NCBI RefSeq assembly: GCF_030733845.1
Contig: NZ_CP132311.1
Location: 1,057,501-1,121,500, forward strand
Length of the DNA: 64,000 bases
Direction of reading: 5' to 3'
From: Shinella zoogloeoides
GTDB lineage: Bacteria; Pseudomonadota; Alphaproteobacteria; Rhizobiales; Rhizobiaceae
Shown: in pieces, positions 8,553 to 19,498 of the stretch
Layout: every line of letters begins with the position of its first letter
How positions within the stretch are numbered: the first letter of the stretch is position 1
Notes under the pieces: generated by a model
The model's input: the letters and a program-made list of their open reading frames with translations, nothing else
The model's database searches: none
What the model was told of the DNA's origin: nothing
Position numbers and translations under genes: made by a program

Positions 8553-10222
8553 GCGCCGTTCCCGCCACCGATCCACGCGGGACGGAGGACGAGCTCACGG
8601 AGCCGGTGGATGTAAAGCCGGCTGCCCCGCCGCCGGCTCCCCCTCCAATGGCGCCGCATCGCGCCGCCGCCTACATGGCCGCTTCGACCCTGCTCGCCAT
8701 GACGCAGGGCTTCGGCATGAACCTCGTCGCCGCAAACATTCCGCAGCTTCAGGGCCCGTTCGGCGCGACCAGCGCCGAAGCCGTCTGGCTGATGGCCGCC
8801 TACATGGCGCCGAACGCTTCCCTGTCGCTGGCGCTCATCAAGATCCGCAACCAGTATGGCCTGCGCCACTTCGCCGAGCTCGGCATTGCCGTCTTCCTCG
8901 TCGTGTCGGTGGCGCACATCTTCATCACGGACCTGCATTCCGCCATCGTGCTGCGCTTCTTCGCGGGCATTGCCGCCGCGCCGCTCTCCTCCCTCGGTTT
9001 CCTCTACATGCTGGAGGCCTTCACGCCGGCGCGCAAGCTGACGGTCGGCATCTCGCTGGCGCTGACCAATATCGGCCTTGCCGCGCCGCTGACGCGCCTC
9101 GTCTCGCCCGCGCTCATCGAGCTTGGCGGCGTGCGCGCGCTGCTCCACCTCGAAGTGGCGCTTGCCATGCTCGCCTTCGCGGCGATCTACCTCCTGCCGC
9201 TGACCCCGATCCCGCGCGCGAAGGTCATCGAGAAGCTCGATATCGTCAGCTATCTCTTCATCGCCATCGGCTTCGGCTCGGGCGCCGTCATCCTCGTCAC
9301 CGGCCGGACCTACTGGTGGATGGAGGCGCAATGGATCGGCGAATTGCTGGTGGTCATGATCGGCGCGCTGACCGTCGCGGCCGTGCTCGAGCTCAACCGC
9401 GAAAAGCCGTTGATCGACCTGCGCTGGCTCGTCAGCCGCGAGGTCCTGCATTTCGCCGCCGTGCTCATTCTTTTCCGCCTTCTGCTCGCCGAGCAGACGG
9501 CCGTGGCCGGCAATTTCTTCCAGATCATGGGGTTGCAGAATGACCAGTTGACGGGCCTCTACGGCGCCGTGGCGCTCGCCACGCTGGCGGGCGGCCTGCT
9601 CTGCGCGGCGATCCTGAAGCCTTCCCGCGAACCCGGCATTCACATGGTAGCGCTGCTTCTGATCGCCGCCGGCGCCTTTCTCGACAGCCGGGCGACAAAC
9701 CTCACGCGGCCCGAGCAGATGTATCTCAGCCAGGCGATGATCGCCGCGGGCGGCAGCCTGTTCCTGCCGCCGGCCATCGCCTCCGGTTTCACCATGGCCC
9801 TGCGCAAGGGGCCGCAATACATCCTCAGCTTCATCGTGGTGTTCCTGGTGACGCAAAGCCTCGGCGGCCTTGCCGGCTCGGCGCTCTTCGGTTCGTTCAT
9901 CACGCTGCGCGAGAAGTTCCACTCGAATATCCTCGCCCAGTCCATGACATTGGCCGATCCGCTGGTCGCCGCCCGCGTCTCGCAGCTTTCCGCCGCCTAT
10001 GGCCGCACGATCACCGATCAGGCCGTGCTGAAGGCCGAGGGCGTCGCGCTGCTCGGCCAGCAGGTGACGCGCGAAGCGAACGTGCTGGCCCATAACGACG
10101 CGTTCTTCGTCATCGCGCTGCTGGCGGTTGCTGCTGCCGCAGCCCTTGCCATCCACATGCTTTACATTCGTATCAGAGAGGCCAGCGCCCGCTCCGGCGG
10201 GCAGGCGGCCGTTGAAGGTTGA
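8549..10222 (+). CDS. MFS drug efflux transporter, DHA2/EmrB type
   Basis: A 557-residue protein with about 14 membrane segments after a cytoplasmic, proline-rich N-terminal tail (APPPAPPPMAP, about 26-36). The sequence AANIPQLQGPFGATSAEAVWLMAAYM matches helix 1-2 of EmrB/QacA proteins, and the long hydrophilic stretch near the end, before the last helix, is also usual. It should export hydrophobic toxicants by proton antiport, working with the HlyD-family protein encoded next. The start overlaps the marR stop by 4 bp. The actual substrates are unknown. Confidence 0.9.
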   Translation: MSAVPATDPRGTEDELTEPVDVKPAAPPPAPPPMAPHRAAAYMAASTLLAMTQGFGMNLVAANIPQLQGPFGATSAEAVWLMAAYMAPNASLSLALIKIRNQYGLRHFAELGIAVFLVVSVAHIFITDLHSAIVLRFFAGIAAAPLSSLGFLYMLEAFTPARKLTVGISLALTNIGLAAPLTRLVSPALIELGGVRALLHLEVALAMLAFAAIYLLPLTPIPRAKVIEKLDIVSYLFIAIGFGSGAVILVTGRTYWWMEAQWIGELLVVMIGALTVAAVLELNREKPLIDLRWLVSREVLHFAAVLILFRLLLAEQTAVAGNFFQIMGLQNDQLTGLYGAVALATLAGGLLCAAILKPSREPGIHMVALLLIAAGAFLDSRATNLTRPEQMYLSQAMIAAGGSLFLPPAIASGFTMALRKGPQYILSFIVVFLVTQSLGGLAGSALFGSFITLREKFHSNILAQSMTLADPLVAARVSQLSAAYGRTITDQAVLKAEGVALLGQQVTREANVLAHNDAFFVIALLAVAAAAALAIHMLYIRIREASARSGGQAAVEG

Positions 10223-10227
10223 CTGCC

Positions 10228-11262
10228 ATGAAGAAATACATCCGCAACACCGCCACGAGCCTTGCCGTCGTGCTCGGCATCGCCGGCATCGGCGCCGTGC
10301 TCTACGCGTGGCAGCTCCCGCCCTTTGCCAGCGACGTCCAGACCACCGACAATGCCTATGTGCGCGGTTATGTGACGCTGATCAGCCCGCAGCTTGCCGG
10401 CTACGTGACGGACGTCCCGGTCAAGGACTACGAGACCGTGAAGGCCGGCCAGGTGCTCGCCCGCCTCGATGACCGCATCTACCGCCAGAAGGTCGAGCAG
10501 GCCAATGCCACGCTCGCCAGCCAGAAGGCGGCGCTCGCCAATTCCGAGCAGCAGGAAAACGCCGCCAAGGCGCGCATCGGCGCCAGCGATGCGGCCCTTT
10601 CCAGCGCCAGGGCGGCCCAGCGCCGGGCACAGGAGAACTGGAACCGCGTCCAGGAACTGTCCGACAAGGGCATCGCCACCCAGAGCGACCGCGAGCAGAG
10701 CCGCACCACGCTCGATCAGGCGGAAGCCGCCGTCTCGCAGTCGCAGGCCAACCTCGAAGTGTCCAGGCAGGACTTGCAGACGATCATCGTCAGCCGCGAT
10801 TCGCTGCGCGCGGCGGTGGCGGGCGCGGAGGCGTCGGTGGAGCTCGCCAAGATCGACCTTTCCAACACCGCCATATCGGCGCCGCGTGACGGTATAGTCG
10901 GGGAAGTCGGCGTCAAGCTCGGCCAGTATGTCGCCGCCGGCACGCAGCTCATGGCTGTCGTGCCGCACGATACCTGGGTGATCGCCAATTTCAAGGAAAC
11001 GCAGCTCGCCTATATCAAGCCTGGCCAGAAGGTCGAGGTGACGGTCGATGCCTTCAAGCACGCGACGCTGAAGGGCCATGTCGAGCGCTTCTCCCCCGCC
11101 GCCGGCTCCGAATTCAGCGTGATCAGGCCGGACAACGCCACCGGCAACTTCACCAAGGTCGCCCAGCGCATCCCCGTGCGCATCGCCATCGAGGATGGGC
11201 AGGATCTCGCCAAGTACCTGGCGCCGGGGCTCTCGGTGGTGGTGACGACGGTGGTGGAGTAG
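10228..11262 (+). CDS. HlyD/EmrA family periplasmic adaptor
   Basis: The 344-residue membrane fusion protein has one N-terminal membrane anchor (about 10-32), a split biotinyl-lipoyl domain (TTDNAYVRGYVTLISPQLAGYV near the start; ISAPRDGIVGEVGVKLGQYVAAGTQLM later), and an intervening helical hairpin rich in Gln and Ala. This is the EmrA layout and fits a partner of the preceding EmrB-type pump. A TTG at 10219 overlapping the upstream stop is possible, but ATG 10228 has AAGG at good spacing and begins with the usual MKKY. An outer-membrane channel gene is not present nearby. Confidence 0.92.
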   Translation: MKKYIRNTATSLAVVLGIAGIGAVLYAWQLPPFASDVQTTDNAYVRGYVTLISPQLAGYVTDVPVKDYETVKAGQVLARLDDRIYRQKVEQANATLASQKAALANSEQQENAAKARIGASDAALSSARAAQRRAQENWNRVQELSDKGIATQSDREQSRTTLDQAEAAVSQSQANLEVSRQDLQTIIVSRDSLRAAVAGAEASVELAKIDLSNTAISAPRDGIVGEVGVKLGQYVAAGTQLMAVVPHDTWVIANFKETQLAYIKPGQKVEVTVDAFKHATLKGHVERFSPAAGSEFSVIRPDNATGNFTKVAQRIPVRIAIEDGQDLAKYLAPGLSVVVTTVVE

Positions 11263-11277
11263 GCGAAGGGGGCGGCT

Positions 11278-11436
11278 GCCCCTCATCCCGCTGCCGCGAC
11301 CTTCTCCCCGCAAGCGGGGAGAAGGGGATGCCGATCCGTTTTCCTGCAATCCGCAAGTATGAAAGATGGCAGGCGCGTGCAACATCTTCCTTCGCCCCGC
11401 TTGCGGGGAGAGGGTGCCGGCAGGCGGATGAGGGGC
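11278..11436. repeat. second type of palindromic intergenic repeat (RIME2-like)
   Basis: The ends GCCCCTCATCC and GGCGGATGAGGGGC form a terminal inverted repeat, and each arm carries the hairpin CTCCCCGC-AA-GCGGGGAG or its reverse. It fills the space between the convergent efflux operon and SDR gene and may also act as a terminator. Only one copy of this type occurs in the window. The family name is inferred from structure. Confidence 0.7.
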
Positions 11437-11450
11437 TTGGATAACGCTAC

Positions 11451-12191
11451 CTATTCCGGCAGCCTATACTCTATGAGACGCCCCTGGCGCATGTCGAACA
11501 ACTTGCCCGTCTCGGCGAAATCCGGTGCGACGAGCGGCAGGATGGCCTTGGCCACCTCCGAGGGGTGCTGCACCGTCGACGGGTCCTCGCCCGGCACGGC
11601 CTGGGCGCGCATCGCGGTGCGGGTGGCGCCGGGATCGAAGGAGGTGATGCGCAGCGTCGTGCGCTGCGTTTCGCCGGCCCAGGTGCGGGCAAGGGCTTCC
11701 ACGGCGGCCTTGGAGGCGGAGTAGGGGCCCCAGAAGGGCTTGCACTTGTGTGCGGCGCTCGACGACAGGATGACGGCGCGGCCGGCATCGGACTTCAGCA
11801 GCAGCGGTTCGACCGAGCGGATGAGGCGCCACGTCGCCGTGACGTTGATCGTCATGACCTTTTCGAAGACCTTCGCCTCGACATGGCCGATCGGCGAGAT
11901 GGTGCCGAGCACGCCGGCATTGGCCACGAGGATGTCGAGCTTGCCCCAGCGCTCGAAGATCGAGCCGCCGAGCTTGTCGATCGCCGCCATGTCCGAGAGG
12001 TCGAAGGGCACCAGCGTCGCGCTGCCGCCTACCTCCTTGATCGCATCGTCCAGTTCTTCCAGGCCCCCGACCGTGCGGGCGCAGGCGACGACATGCGCGC
12101 CGGCCCTTGCGAGTTCCAGGGCGGTGAAATAGCCGATACCGCGCGACGCGCCGGTGACCAGCGCGATGCGGTCTTTCAGGTCGATGCTCAT
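11451..12191 (-). CDS. short-chain dehydrogenase/reductase (SDR)
   Basis: A 246-residue classical SDR. The NAD(P)-binding motif TGASRGIG lies at about 14-21, the structural NAG motif at about 90-92 and the catalytic YSASK at about 157-161. GATRTAMRAQAVPGEDP near the C-terminus and the ending RQGRLIEYRLPE resemble the SDR that follows purF in many Rhizobiales. It starts 11 bp after the purF stop, so it is almost certainly co-transcribed with purF. The substrate is not predictable; a link to purine metabolism is context only. Confidence 0.88.
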   Translation of the reverse strand: MSIDLKDRIALVTGASRGIGYFTALELARAGAHVVACARTVGGLEELDDAIKEVGGSATLVPFDLSDMAAIDKLGGSIFERWGKLDILVANAGVLGTISPIGHVEAKVFEKVMTINVTATWRLIRSVEPLLLKSDAGRAVILSSSAAHKCKPFWGPYSASKAAVEALARTWAGETQRTTLRITSFDPGATRTAMRAQAVPGEDPSTVQHPSEVAKAILPLVAPDFAETGKLFDMRQGRLIEYRLPE

Positions 12192-12202
12192 GCTGCTGTC
12201 AA

Positions 12203-13696
12203 TTATCCGTTGCTTGCCATTACCGAGATCTTCCGTCCCATCGTCTCGCCTTCCTTGTCAAGGAGGCGCGTCGGATAGTCGCCGGTGAAGTAATGGTCGG
12301 TGAACTGCGGACGGGCCGGGTTGCGGTCCTCGCCGCCAACGGCGCGGTAGAGGCCGTCGATGGAGATGAACTCCAGCGAATCCGCCCCGATGTGCTTGGC
12401 CATCGCCTTGACGTCGTTGTACTGGTTGGCAAGCAGCTTGTCGCGGTCCGGCGTGTCGATGCCGTAGAAGTCCGGGTAGAAGATCATCGGGCTGGCGACG
12501 CGGATATGCACTTCCTTTGCGCCCGCATCGCGGATCATCTGCACGATCTTCAGCGACGTCGTGCCGCGCACGATGGAATCGTCGACGAGGATCACGCGCT
12601 TGCCGTCGATCATCGCGCGGTTGGCGGAGTGCTTCAGCTTCACGCCGAAGGCGCGGATCTGCTGAGTCGGCTCGATGAAGGTGCGGCCGACATAGTGGTT
12701 GCGGATGATGCCGTACTCGAACGGGATGCCGCTTTCCTGCGCGTAGCCGAGCGCCGCGGGCGTGCCGCCGTCTGGCACCGGCACGACGACGTCGCCCTCG
12801 ACCGGGTGCTCCTTGGCAAGGTTGATGCCCATATTCTTGCGCGCGACATAGACGCTGCGGCCGCCGACGACGGAATCGGGGCGGGCGAAGTAGACATATT
12901 CGAACAGGCACAGGCGCTCCGGCTGCGGATTGCCCGACTTCTTCGCCTCGATGGTGATCGAACCGTCCGGCTGGATCTCGCAGACGATGATCTCGCCGTT
13001 CTCCACGTCACGGATGTACTTGGCGCCGATGATGTCGAGCGCGCAGGTCTCGGAAGCGAAGATCGGCTTGCCGTCGAGCTCGCCCATGACCAGCGGGCGG
13101 ATGCCCGTGGGATCGCGGGCGGCGATCAGCTTGGTGCGGGTGATGCCGAGCATCGAATAGCCGCCTTCCATCTGGCGGATGGCGTCGATGAAGCGGTCGG
13201 TCGTGGAGGTGTAGCGCGAGCGGGCGATGAGGTGCAGCACGACTTCCGTGTCGGAGGTCGACTGACAGATCGCGCCGCCGGCGATGAGCTGCCGGCGCAG
13301 CGTCAGGCCGTTGGTGAAGTTGCCGTTGTGCGCGACGGCGATGCCGCCGACTTCCAGTTCCGCAAAGAGCGGCTGCACGTTGCGCAGCGCCACTTCCCCG
13401 GTGGTGGAATAGCGCGTGTGGCCGATCGCCATATTGCCGGGCAGCTTCGCCAGCGTCGCCGGGTTGGTGTAGTGGTCTCCGACGAGGCCCATGTGCTTTT
13501 CGGTATGGAACTGCTTGCCGTCGAAGCAGACGATGCCGGCCGCCTCCTGGCCGCGGTGCTGGAGCGCATGCAGGCCGAGCGCCGTCAGCGTGGCGGCTTC
13601 CGGATGGCCGAGGATGCCGAAGACGCCGCACTCTTCGTGAAGCGTGTCGCCGTCGAGATCGTTATCGTGGCGAACGGGGAACTGAAAGTCGCTCAT
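12203..13696 (-). CDS. purF: amidophosphoribosyltransferase
   Basis: This 497-residue enzyme catalyses the first committed step of purine synthesis, forming phosphoribosylamine from PRPP and glutamine. After a short propeptide, EECGVFGILGH supplies the N-terminal nucleophile Cys. RGQEAAGI, GHTRYSTTG and AHNGNFTN define the glutaminase domain, and VILVDDSIVRGTTS is the PRPP-binding loop. The frame extends 56 codons upstream without family similarity; ATG 13696 gives the usual MSDFQ start. It follows cvpA, as in E. coli and most alphaproteobacteria. Confidence 0.96.
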   Translation of the reverse strand: MSDFQFPVRHDNDLDGDTLHEECGVFGILGHPEAATLTALGLHALQHRGQEAAGIVCFDGKQFHTEKHMGLVGDHYTNPATLAKLPGNMAIGHTRYSTTGEVALRNVQPLFAELEVGGIAVAHNGNFTNGLTLRRQLIAGGAICQSTSDTEVVLHLIARSRYTSTTDRFIDAIRQMEGGYSMLGITRTKLIAARDPTGIRPLVMGELDGKPIFASETCALDIIGAKYIRDVENGEIIVCEIQPDGSITIEAKKSGNPQPERLCLFEYVYFARPDSVVGGRSVYVARKNMGINLAKEHPVEGDVVVPVPDGGTPAALGYAQESGIPFEYGIIRNHYVGRTFIEPTQQIRAFGVKLKHSANRAMIDGKRVILVDDSIVRGTTSLKIVQMIRDAGAKEVHIRVASPMIFYPDFYGIDTPDRDKLLANQYNDVKAMAKHIGADSLEFISIDGLYRAVGGEDRNPARPQFTDHYFTGDYPTRLLDKEGETMGRKISVMASNG

Positions 13697-13845
13697 TGCT
13701 GCAAGCCTTTGCTCGGGACCGTAAGAGGTTGCATGGGGTACTGCGTTCGGTGTCCTCGGCCACGCCCATATGGGTATCGCCGAAAGCATTTGCCACCGAG
13801 GCCCGGGAGCGTCAGTGGCTTGATATCTGATCCTACCAAAAAATC

Positions 13846-13885
13846 GGGGAGCCTGCCTTGCCAAATCCGGCTGCGGCGGCTCCCC
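13846..13885 (-). terminator. candidate terminator between cvpA and purF
   Basis: GGGGAGCC (13846-13853) and GGCTCCCC (13878-13885) pair across a 24-nt loop, and on the minus strand the stem is followed by a T-run (AAAAAAT on the plus strand). It lies just beyond the cvpA stop, so it may attenuate read-through into purF. Confidence 0.5.
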
Positions 13886-13892
13886 TGATCAC

Positions 13893-14504
13893 TTATCCGT
13901 TCGTGGCGGGCGTCTCTTCGGCGGGCGTCTGGTTCGTACCGCCCGTCGCGGCGTCCGGATCTTCCGTCGTGCCGCTTTCGCCTTCGGTCGATTTGCCGCG
14001 CAGGCGATCGAGGATCGTCGCATCGGCGTCTTCCGGCAGCAGCGCCACGAGGCGCGAGCCGAGATTGTCGAGCAGAGGCTTGGACTTTGCGGTGGTCACC
14101 CAGCCCGGCTGCTGCTGCGGCGCGACGAGCCAGTTGAAGAACAGCATGGCGACGACGACGAGCAGGATGCCGCGCGCCGCGCCGAACAGGAAGCCGAGCG
14201 TCCGGTCGAGGGCGCCGACGCGGCTGTCGATGATGAAGTCGGCCATGCGCATGGTGATGAAGGAGATCACGATGAGCGCGACGAGGAACACGGCGGCGGC
14301 GGAGCCGACCATCGCGACCGTGTCGCTCGTCGTGTAGTCCTTCGCGTAAGGCAGCAGCACCGGATAGAGGAAATAGGCGGCTGCGGCAGCACCCACCCAG
14401 CTTGCGACGGACAGCACTTCACGCGAGAAGCCGCGCACCATCGCCAGCACGGCGGAAAACAGCGCGACGCCGATGACGATACCGTCGAGAATTGTGATGG
14501 GCAT
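13893..14504 (-). CDS. cvpA: CvpA family membrane protein
   Basis: A 203-residue protein with four hydrophobic segments and the CvpA family phrase MVRGFSREVLSVASWVGA near the N-terminus, then RVGALDRTLGFLFGAARGILL. The last 40 or so residues are a Pro/Thr/Glu-rich soluble tail. CvpA proteins are needed for colicin V export in E. coli and affect envelope stress in other bacteria; the biochemical role is not settled. It lies upstream of purF on the same strand, its usual neighbour. Confidence 0.9.
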   Translation of the reverse strand: MPITILDGIVIGVALFSAVLAMVRGFSREVLSVASWVGAAAAAYFLYPVLLPYAKDYTTSDTVAMVGSAAAVFLVALIVISFITMRMADFIIDSRVGALDRTLGFLFGAARGILLVVVAMLFFNWLVAPQQQPGWVTTAKSKPLLDNLGSRLVALLPEDADATILDRLRGKSTEGESGTTEDPDAATGGTNQTPAEETPATNG

Positions 14505-14644
14505 GTTCGTCCTACTCCAAACCCGAAATGTCCGGCTCCAAGTCCCGGTGCGGAGCGCACATTAACGAAAGGCGTCCTCGCCGTCCCGGTTTGGTACGCC
14601 AAGCCCGATGTTTCCCACAGGGCTTTGCATATGCCAAGAAGGCG

Positions 14645-16048
<1,404 letters not shown>

Positions 16049-16115
16049 GAATTCTCGCTTTCGGCGCGCTTCGTGAATCGCTGCCGAAGCCATTAGCACA
16101 AAACAGGAACGTGTC

Positions 16116-17282
16116 CTATTTTTTCACCAGCTCGTAACGCCGTTCGTAGCGATGGCCGAGGCTGGTCAGGATTTCGTAGTCGATCGTGCCGGCGGCGCGG
16201 GCGACGTCGCCGATCGGCATGTTGCGGCCGAAGAGCTCGATGAAGTTGCCGGGGCGCACGCTGCCGGGCGGCAGGTCGGTGACGTCGAAATGGCAAAGGT
16301 CCATGGTGACGCGGCCGATCAGCGGCACGGTGCGGCCATGCAGCACGCCGCTTGCGCCCGCAATGCCGGCGGCGCGCAGCGGCACGCCGGAGCCGGACAG
16401 GCTGCGCATGTAGCCGTCGGCATAGCCGATGGCGGCGACGGCGATGCGCGTGTCGCGGGCAAGGGGTGTTGCGCCGTAGCTGACGCTCTCGCCGGCCTTC
16501 GCCTCGCGCACCTGCAGGATACGCGCCTCGGCGGTGACGACCGGCTTCATCGGGTTCGGCACGTTGTTGACGGCGCCGCCGCCATAGAGCGCGATGCCCG
16601 GGCGGGTGAGGGTGAAGTGGTAGTCCTCGCCGAGGAAGATGCCGGCGGAATTGGCGAGCGTCGCATCGATGTCGTCGAACGCCGCGACGACGCTGCGGAA
16701 GCGCTGGAGCTGCTGGCGGTTGAGGGCGTGGCCCGGCTCGTCGGCACAGGCGAGGTGGCTGAGCAGCATGATCGGCGAGAAGCTCGCCGGCCGGGCGGCG
16801 TCGTCGGCAAGCGCCAGCGCATCCTCGACCCTCAGCCCCAGCCGGCTCATGCCGGTATCGACATGCAGCACGCAGGGCAGGTCCCCGCCTTCGGAAACGG
16901 CCGTCATGAAGACGACGAGCTGTTCCTCCGAAACGATGACCGGAACGAGGTCGAATTCGAAGAACAGCCGCTCCGAGCCCGCCCACATGCCTGATAGCAC
17001 ATAGATGCGCACATCAGGCAGAACGACGCGCAGGGCCGCGCCTTCCGCCGGGGTGGCGACGAAGAAATCGCGCGCGCCGGCATGATGGAACGTCTTGGCC
17101 GCCGGCTCGAGCCCGATGCCGTAGGCGTCTGCCTTGAGCACCGCGGCCGTGCGGGCGGCGCCGGAGCGCCGCGCCATCGCGCGCCAGTTGTCCGCCAGCG
17201 CCGAAAGATCGATCGTCAGGCGGGCATGATCCGCCCCGGCGACGGGAAGGGCAGGGCGATTGTGCTGATGATGCGGGCTCAT
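16116..17282 (-). CDS. alr: alanine racemase
   Basis: The 388-residue PLP enzyme interconverts L- and D-alanine for peptidoglycan. The cofactor lysine is in AVLKADAYGIG near residue 45; the opposing catalytic Tyr is in VSYGATPLARDTRIAV, and HVDTGMSRLGL and LTRPGIALYG are fold-type III landmarks. The much longer open frame (to 17558) is not family-like; ATG 17282 gives the normal length. It follows dnaB on the same strand, with one gene on the opposite strand lying between them. Confidence 0.94.
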   Translation of the reverse strand: MSPHHQHNRPALPVAGADHARLTIDLSALADNWRAMARRSGAARTAAVLKADAYGIGLEPAAKTFHHAGARDFFVATPAEGAALRVVLPDVRIYVLSGMWAGSERLFFEFDLVPVIVSEEQLVVFMTAVSEGGDLPCVLHVDTGMSRLGLRVEDALALADDAARPASFSPIMLLSHLACADEPGHALNRQQLQRFRSVVAAFDDIDATLANSAGIFLGEDYHFTLTRPGIALYGGGAVNNVPNPMKPVVTAEARILQVREAKAGESVSYGATPLARDTRIAVAAIGYADGYMRSLSGSGVPLRAAGIAGASGVLHGRTVPLIGRVTMDLCHFDVTDLPPGSVRPGNFIELFGRNMPIGDVARAAGTIDYEILTSLGHRYERRYELVKK

Positions 17283-17385
17283 GACTTTGAATACAGCCTG
17301 TGGACCATGGCGGCAATATGCTCCCCGGGCGCATTGCCGCCGGGAAGGGGCCTCTCTATGGTGCGGCCCAAAAAAGGGGAAGACC

Positions 17386-17988
17386 ATGTGGCGTGCTGTA
17401 GGAACGACCGTCGGGGCGATGGCGATCGCCGTGGCCTGCGAGGTGTCGGCCGTGGCCCACGAGACGCCGACGGATGCCGAGATGCGCCAGGCCCACGCCG
17501 TGCTGCTGGGGCTTGCGCAGGACGGCACGGAGCCGGAGCGCGAAAAGACCGCCGACATCTACTATTCCATCGTGGACAATCCAAATGCGCCGCGGCTGGT
17601 GACGCGCCTTGAGGTTTCCGGCGCGCCGTGCCGCGCGCGCACCATCTCCGCGCTGCAGTTCCCGGAAAAATGGGCGACGCTGACCCTTGGCCTCGTCGAT
17701 CTCAGCCGCGTGGCCGCCGTCACCGCCTACACGTCCGTCGACGACCTGATCGCGGAGATCAATCCGGTTTCCATCGACGCGCCCGAGGCCGAGCAGGTCG
17801 TCCTCACCGGCAAGGGGCTCTATTGTTCGAGCCGTCTGTCGCTTTCCGGCGAAAGCACGGCCTCGGACGAGGCCTGCTCCGACAGGCTCGACCTGCCGAT
17901 GATGGATGCGGAGCAAAAAGCGCGTGCCCGGCACGCGCTCGCGATCGTCGCGAATTTCTGCAAGGCCCCGGCATTCCAGAAGAAGTAA
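17386..17988 (+). CDS. secreted protein of unknown function
   Basis: A 200-residue protein with a probable signal peptide ending near ACEVSAVAHE, then a compact domain containing four or five cysteines (APCRAR, LYCSSR, EACSDR, NFCKAP), which suggests disulfides in the periplasm. The ATG at 17386 follows AGGGGAAG. I do not recognise the family. It stands alone on the plus strand between alr and dnaB, which are both minus-strand, and its 3' end nearly meets that of dnaB. Confidence 0.7.
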   Translation: MWRAVGTTVGAMAIAVACEVSAVAHETPTDAEMRQAHAVLLGLAQDGTEPEREKTADIYYSIVDNPNAPRLVTRLEVSGAPCRARTISALQFPEKWATLTLGLVDLSRVAAVTAYTSVDDLIAEINPVSIDAPEAEQVVLTGKGLYCSSRLSLSGESTASDEACSDRLDLPMMDAEQKARARHALAIVANFCKAPAFQKK

Positions 17989-18004
17989 GGGCCTGTCCTT
18001 CTAC

Positions 18005-19498
18005 TCAGTGTTCGTACTGGGTGAAGGAGGGGTCGGCGAGGTCGGTGAAGCGGGTGTATTCCGACTGGAAGGCGAGCTTGACGGTGCCGGTCGGCCCGTG
18101 ACGCTGCTTGGCGATGATGACGTCGGCGGTGCCCTTCACCTGCTCGAACTTCATCTTCCATTCCTCGTATTTCGGATCGAACTCGTCGCGTGGCTCCAGG
18201 TTCTTCACGTAATATTCCTCGCGGAACACGAAGAGCACCACATCGGCGTCCTGCTCGATGGAGCCTGATTCGCGAAGGTCGGAGAGCTGCGGGCGCTTGT
18301 CCTCGCGGCTTTCCACCTGACGGGAGAGCTGGGAGAGCGCGATGATCGGTACGTTCAGCTCCTTGCCGAGCGCCTTCAGACCCGTCGTGATCTGGGTGAT
18401 TTCCTGCACGCGGTTGTCGCTCGACTTGCCCGAGCCGGTCATGAGCTGGATATAGTCCACCACCAGGCAATCGAGGCCGCGCTGGCGCTTGAGGCGGCGC
18501 GCGCGGGCGGAAAGCTGGGCGATCGAGATACCGCCGGTCTGGTCGATATAGAGCGGCACCTTCTGCATCATCTGAGAGCAGGCGACGAGCTTTTCGAAGT
18601 CGGCCTCGGAAATGTCGCCGCGGCGGATCTTCGAGGAGGAGACTTCCGTCTGCTCGGAAATAATACGGGTGGCGAGCTGTTCGGAGGACATTTCGAGCGA
18701 GTAGAAGCCGACGACGCCGCCGTTTCTTGCCTTGAACGAGCCGTCCGCCTGCACTTCCGGCTCGTAGGAGGCGGCGATGTTATAGGCGATGTTGGTGGCA
18801 AGCGAGGTCTTGCCCATGCCGGGGCGTCCGGCGAGCACGATCAAGTCCGAGCGCTGGAGGCCGCCCATGCGGCCGTCCAGCGAATGGATGCCGGTGGAGA
18901 TGCCCGAAAGGCTGCCGTCGCGCTCGAAGGCCTGGCCGGCCATGTCGATCGCCAGCGCGACCGCATCGTTGAACGACTGGAAGCCGCCGTCGTAGCGGCC
19001 GGTCTCGGCCAGCTCGAAGAGGCGTCGCTCGGCATCCTCGATCTGGGTCTGCGGCGGCATGTCGAGCGGGGCGTCATAGGCGATGTTGACCATGTCCTCG
19101 CCGATGTTGATCAGCGAGCGGCGGAGCGCGAGGTCATAGATCGCGCGGCCGTAGTCTTCCGCGTTGATGATCGTCACGGCGCCACCCACAAGGGCGGCAA
19201 GGTACTGCGAGACCGTCTGCTCGCCGACCCGCACGTCCGTCGGCAGGTGCGTCTTGAGCGTGATCGTGGTGGCGATCTTGCCCATGCGAATCATGTCGCC
19301 AGCGATCTCGTAGATCTTGCGGTGCAGCGGCTCGTGGAAATGGATCGGCTTCAGGAAGTCCGAAACGCGGTAATAGGCGTCGTTGTTGAGGATGATGGCG
19401 CCGAGCAACGCCTGTTCGGCCTCGATGTTGTTCGGTGCCTCGCGGTGGTGCAGCTCCGCATTGTCGCGACCAGGCAGCTTGCGCACGGCATCGTTCAT
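18005..19498 (-). CDS. dnaB: replicative DNA helicase
   Basis: The 497-residue hexameric helicase drives the replication fork. It has the N-terminal helical collar domain (PPNNIEAEQALLGAIILNN-like start, here APNNIEAEQALLGAI) and a RecA-like motor with Walker A GRPGMGKTSLA, Walker B LVVDYIQLM and the motif ELNVPIIALSQLSRQVE. No intein is visible. The position downstream of rpsF-rpsR-rplI is the standard bacterial arrangement, here with a cyclopropane synthase gene in between. Confidence 0.97.
   Translation of the reverse strand: MNDAVRKLPGRDNAELHHREAPNNIEAEQALLGAIILNNDAYYRVSDFLKPIHFHEPLHRKIYEIAGDMIRMGKIATTITLKTHLPTDVRVGEQTVSQYLAALVGGAVTIINAEDYGRAIYDLALRRSLINIGEDMVNIAYDAPLDMPPQTQIEDAERRLFELAETGRYDGGFQSFNDAVALAIDMAGQAFERDGSLSGISTGIHSLDGRMGGLQRSDLIVLAGRPGMGKTSLATNIAYNIAASYEPEVQADGSFKARNGGVVGFYSLEMSSEQLATRIISEQTEVSSSKIRRGDISEADFEKLVACSQMMQKVPLYIDQTGGISIAQLSARARRLKRQRGLDCLVVDYIQLMTGSGKSSDNRVQEITQITTGLKALGKELNVPIIALSQLSRQVESREDKRPQLSDLRESGSIEQDADVVLFVFREEYYVKNLEPRDEFDPKYEEWKMKFEQVKGTADVIIAKQRHGPTGTVKLAFQSEYTRFTDLADPSFTQYEH

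Noticed and set aside
8390..10156. 588-codon frame antisense to the MFS gene
   Set aside because: Same composition artefact; the MFS frame has 14 membrane segments and family motifs.
12203..13864. 56-codon N-terminal extension of purF
   Set aside because: No family similarity, and the Cys nucleophile must lie close to the N-terminus after a short propeptide.
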